This document shows positions 6,076 to 7,270 of a DNA stretch of 7,270 bases, one piece after another (the first letter of the stretch is position 1; each line of letters begins with the position of its first letter). The stretch lies in NCBI GenBank assembly GCA_013696425.1, contig JACCYP010000088.1, positions 1-7,270 on the forward strand, in the 5' to 3' direction. Source of the DNA: Thermoleophilaceae bacterium (GTDB lineage: Bacteria; Actinomycetota; Thermoleophilia; Solirubrobacterales; Thermoleophilaceae). The notes below the pieces were generated by a model. That model was not told where the DNA came from. It was given only the letters and a program-made list of their open reading frames with translations, and ran no database searches. The position numbers were made by a program, and so were the translations under genes.

Positions 6076-7270
6076 ATGAGCACCGTGGACCGGGCGCTGC
6101 GCGTCATCCCCGGCGGGGTGAACTCGCCCGTGCGCGCGCTTCGCGCCGTCGGCCGCGATCCCATCTTCATGCGCTCGGCCGCGGGCGCGCGGATCACCGA
6201 CACCGAGGGCACCGAGTACGTCGACTGGATGATGTCGTGGGGCCCGCTGATCGCCGGGCACGCGCACGTCGAGGTGGTCGACGCCGTGCGCGACGCCGCC
6301 GAGCGGGGCACGAGCTTCGGCGCGCCCACCGAGGCCGAGGTCGAGCTCGCGGAGGCGATCGCCGAGCGGGTGCCGAGCGCCGAGATGGTGCGGATGACCT
6401 CCTCTGGCACCGAGGCGTCGATGAGCGCCATCCGCCTGGCGCGCGCCGCGACCGGCCGCGATGCGCTGCTGAAGTTCGCCGGCGCCTACCACGGCCACGT
6501 GGACGGCCTGCTGGCCGAGGCCGGCTCCGGGCTCGCCACCCAGGGCATTCCGGCCAGCCCGGGTGTGACCGACGCGCAGGCGGCGGACACCACGGTCGTG
6601 CCCTGGAACGACCGCGAGGCGCTCGAACGCGCGCTGGCAGAGCGCCCATTCGCCGCGATCCTCGCCGAGCCCTACCCGGCGAACATGGGTCTCGTCCCGC
6701 CGGACGAGGGGTTCCTCGCCCTTCTGCGCGAGCGCGCCACCGCCACGGGCGCGCTGCTCGTGTTCGACGAGGTGATCTCGGGCTTCCGCGTGGGCCCCGG
6801 AGGCGCGCAGGAGCGCGAGGGCGTCGAGCGGGATCTAACGATCCTCGGCAAGGTGATCGGCGGCGGGCTGCCGGCCGCCGCCTACGCGGGCCCGCGCCAG
6901 CTGATGGAGCGGATCGCGCCCGCCGGCGACGTCTACCAGGCCGGCACGCTCTCCGGGAATCCGCTTGCAACCGCGGCCGGCCTCGCCACGCTGCGCCTGC
7001 TCGACGCCGTTGCCTACGAGCGCCTCGCGACCACCACCGAGGCACTGGCCGACGGCCTGCGCGGCCTCGGGCTCACGGTCGTCTCCGCGCCCGGCCTGCT
7101 CACGGTGTTCTTCGCGGACGCCCCGCCGCGCGACTACGAGGGCGCGAAGCGCTGCGACCAGGAGGCGTTCGCCTCGTTCTGGCGGGGGATGCAGGAGCGC
7201 GGCATCTACCTCCCGCCGTCGCAGTTCGAGGCCTGGTTCCCTTCGCTCGCCCACGGCGAGGACGAGATCG
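6076..7270 (+). CDS. hemL: Glutamate-1-semialdehyde 2,1-aminomutase, 3' end outside window
   Basis: This is a PLP-dependent class III aminotransferase-fold enzyme that isomerises glutamate-1-semialdehyde to 5-aminolevulinate in the C5 pathway. The window shows 398 residues of the usual 425-430. Landmarks are VIPGGVNSPVRA (10-21), the phosphate-binding SSGTEASMSAIRLAR (109-123), AYHGHVD (137-143), the PLP-nitrogen aspartate D231 in FDEVISGFRVG, the PLP lysine K259 in LGKVIGGGLP, and GTLSGNPLATAAG (289-301). The ATG at 6076 follows the preceding TGA after one base. The N-terminus is about ten residues shorter than in many relatives, with VIPGGVNSPVRA almost at the start. No strong Shine-Dalgarno is seen, so translation is probably coupled to the gene before. 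The EPVAGNMG block common in the family reads EPYPANMG, a mild variation. The C5 pathway implies hemA elsewhere in the genome. Confidence 0.97.
   Translation, partial: MSTVDRALRVIPGGVNSPVRALRAVGRDPIFMRSAAGARITDTEGTEYVDWMMSWGPLIAGHAHVEVVDAVRDAAERGTSFGAPTEAEVELAEAIAERVPSAEMVRMTSSGTEASMSAIRLARAATGRDALLKFAGAYHGHVDGLLAEAGSGLATQGIPASPGVTDAQAADTTVVPWNDREALERALAERPFAAILAEPYPANMGLVPPDEGFLALLRERATATGALLVFDEVISGFRVGPGGAQEREGVERDLTILGKVIGGGLPAAAYAGPRQLMERIAPAGDVYQAGTLSGNPLATAAGLATLRLLDAVAYERLATTTEALADGLRGLGLTVVSAPGLLTVFFADAPPRDYEGAKRCDQEAFASFWRGMQERGIYLPPSQFEAWFPSLAHGEDEI

Noticed and set aside
6034..7254. Several minus-strand open frames opposite hemL
   Set aside because: Their products are arginine-rich low-complexity shadows. 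The plus-strand frame is hemL without interruption to the window end.

Overview
The window is very GC-rich and tightly packed with genes. It holds eight protein-coding genes, two of them cut by the window edges, and only about 100 bases are non-coding. The GC-biased codon choice, the TAnnnT-type -10 elements placed for leaderless mRNAs and the gene content suggest a high-GC actinobacterium. A Thermoleophilia/Solirubrobacterales-type lineage would fit, but that is inference; no rRNA or taxonomic marker is present.

Left part (1-2455): the 5' portion of a YmdB-type metallophosphoesterase gene lies on the minus strand. It is divergent from a two-gene plus-strand operon encoding an ABC-2 exporter: an ATPase (407-1108) followed with no gap by a membrane permease (1109-2455) that has a large extracytoplasmic domain. 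The ATPase gene appears to be leaderless.

Middle part (2439-3989, minus strand): three overlapping genes, in transcription order a VOC/glyoxalase-fold protein, a PEP mutase/isocitrate lyase superfamily protein and a SnoaL/NTF2-like protein. They look like one operon for a small catabolic or detoxification function that cannot be named from sequence. The second gene has no ordinary start codon in the right place. It most likely starts at a CTG that overlaps the preceding TGA (CTGA). The last gene runs 17 bp into the 3' end of the ABC permease gene on the opposite strand.

Right part (4030-7270): a tetrapyrrole operon of hemB (porphobilinogen synthase, zinc-type), a 356-residue fused AhbA-AhbB/NirD-NirL-like siroheme decarboxylase, and hemL (glutamate-1-semialdehyde aminomutase, cut by the window end). 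HemL makes 5-aminolevulinate and HemB condenses two of these to porphobilinogen. The fused protein would act much later, decarboxylating siroheme on the alternative (Ahb) heme or heme d1 route. Its Lrp/AsnC-like fold makes it easy to mislabel as a transcription regulator. A fused siroheme decarboxylase between two early-pathway genes in a probable actinobacterium is the most notable content. A second point of interest is the compact divergent control region between the VOC gene and hemB, where two opposing -10 elements sit inside one inverted repeat.
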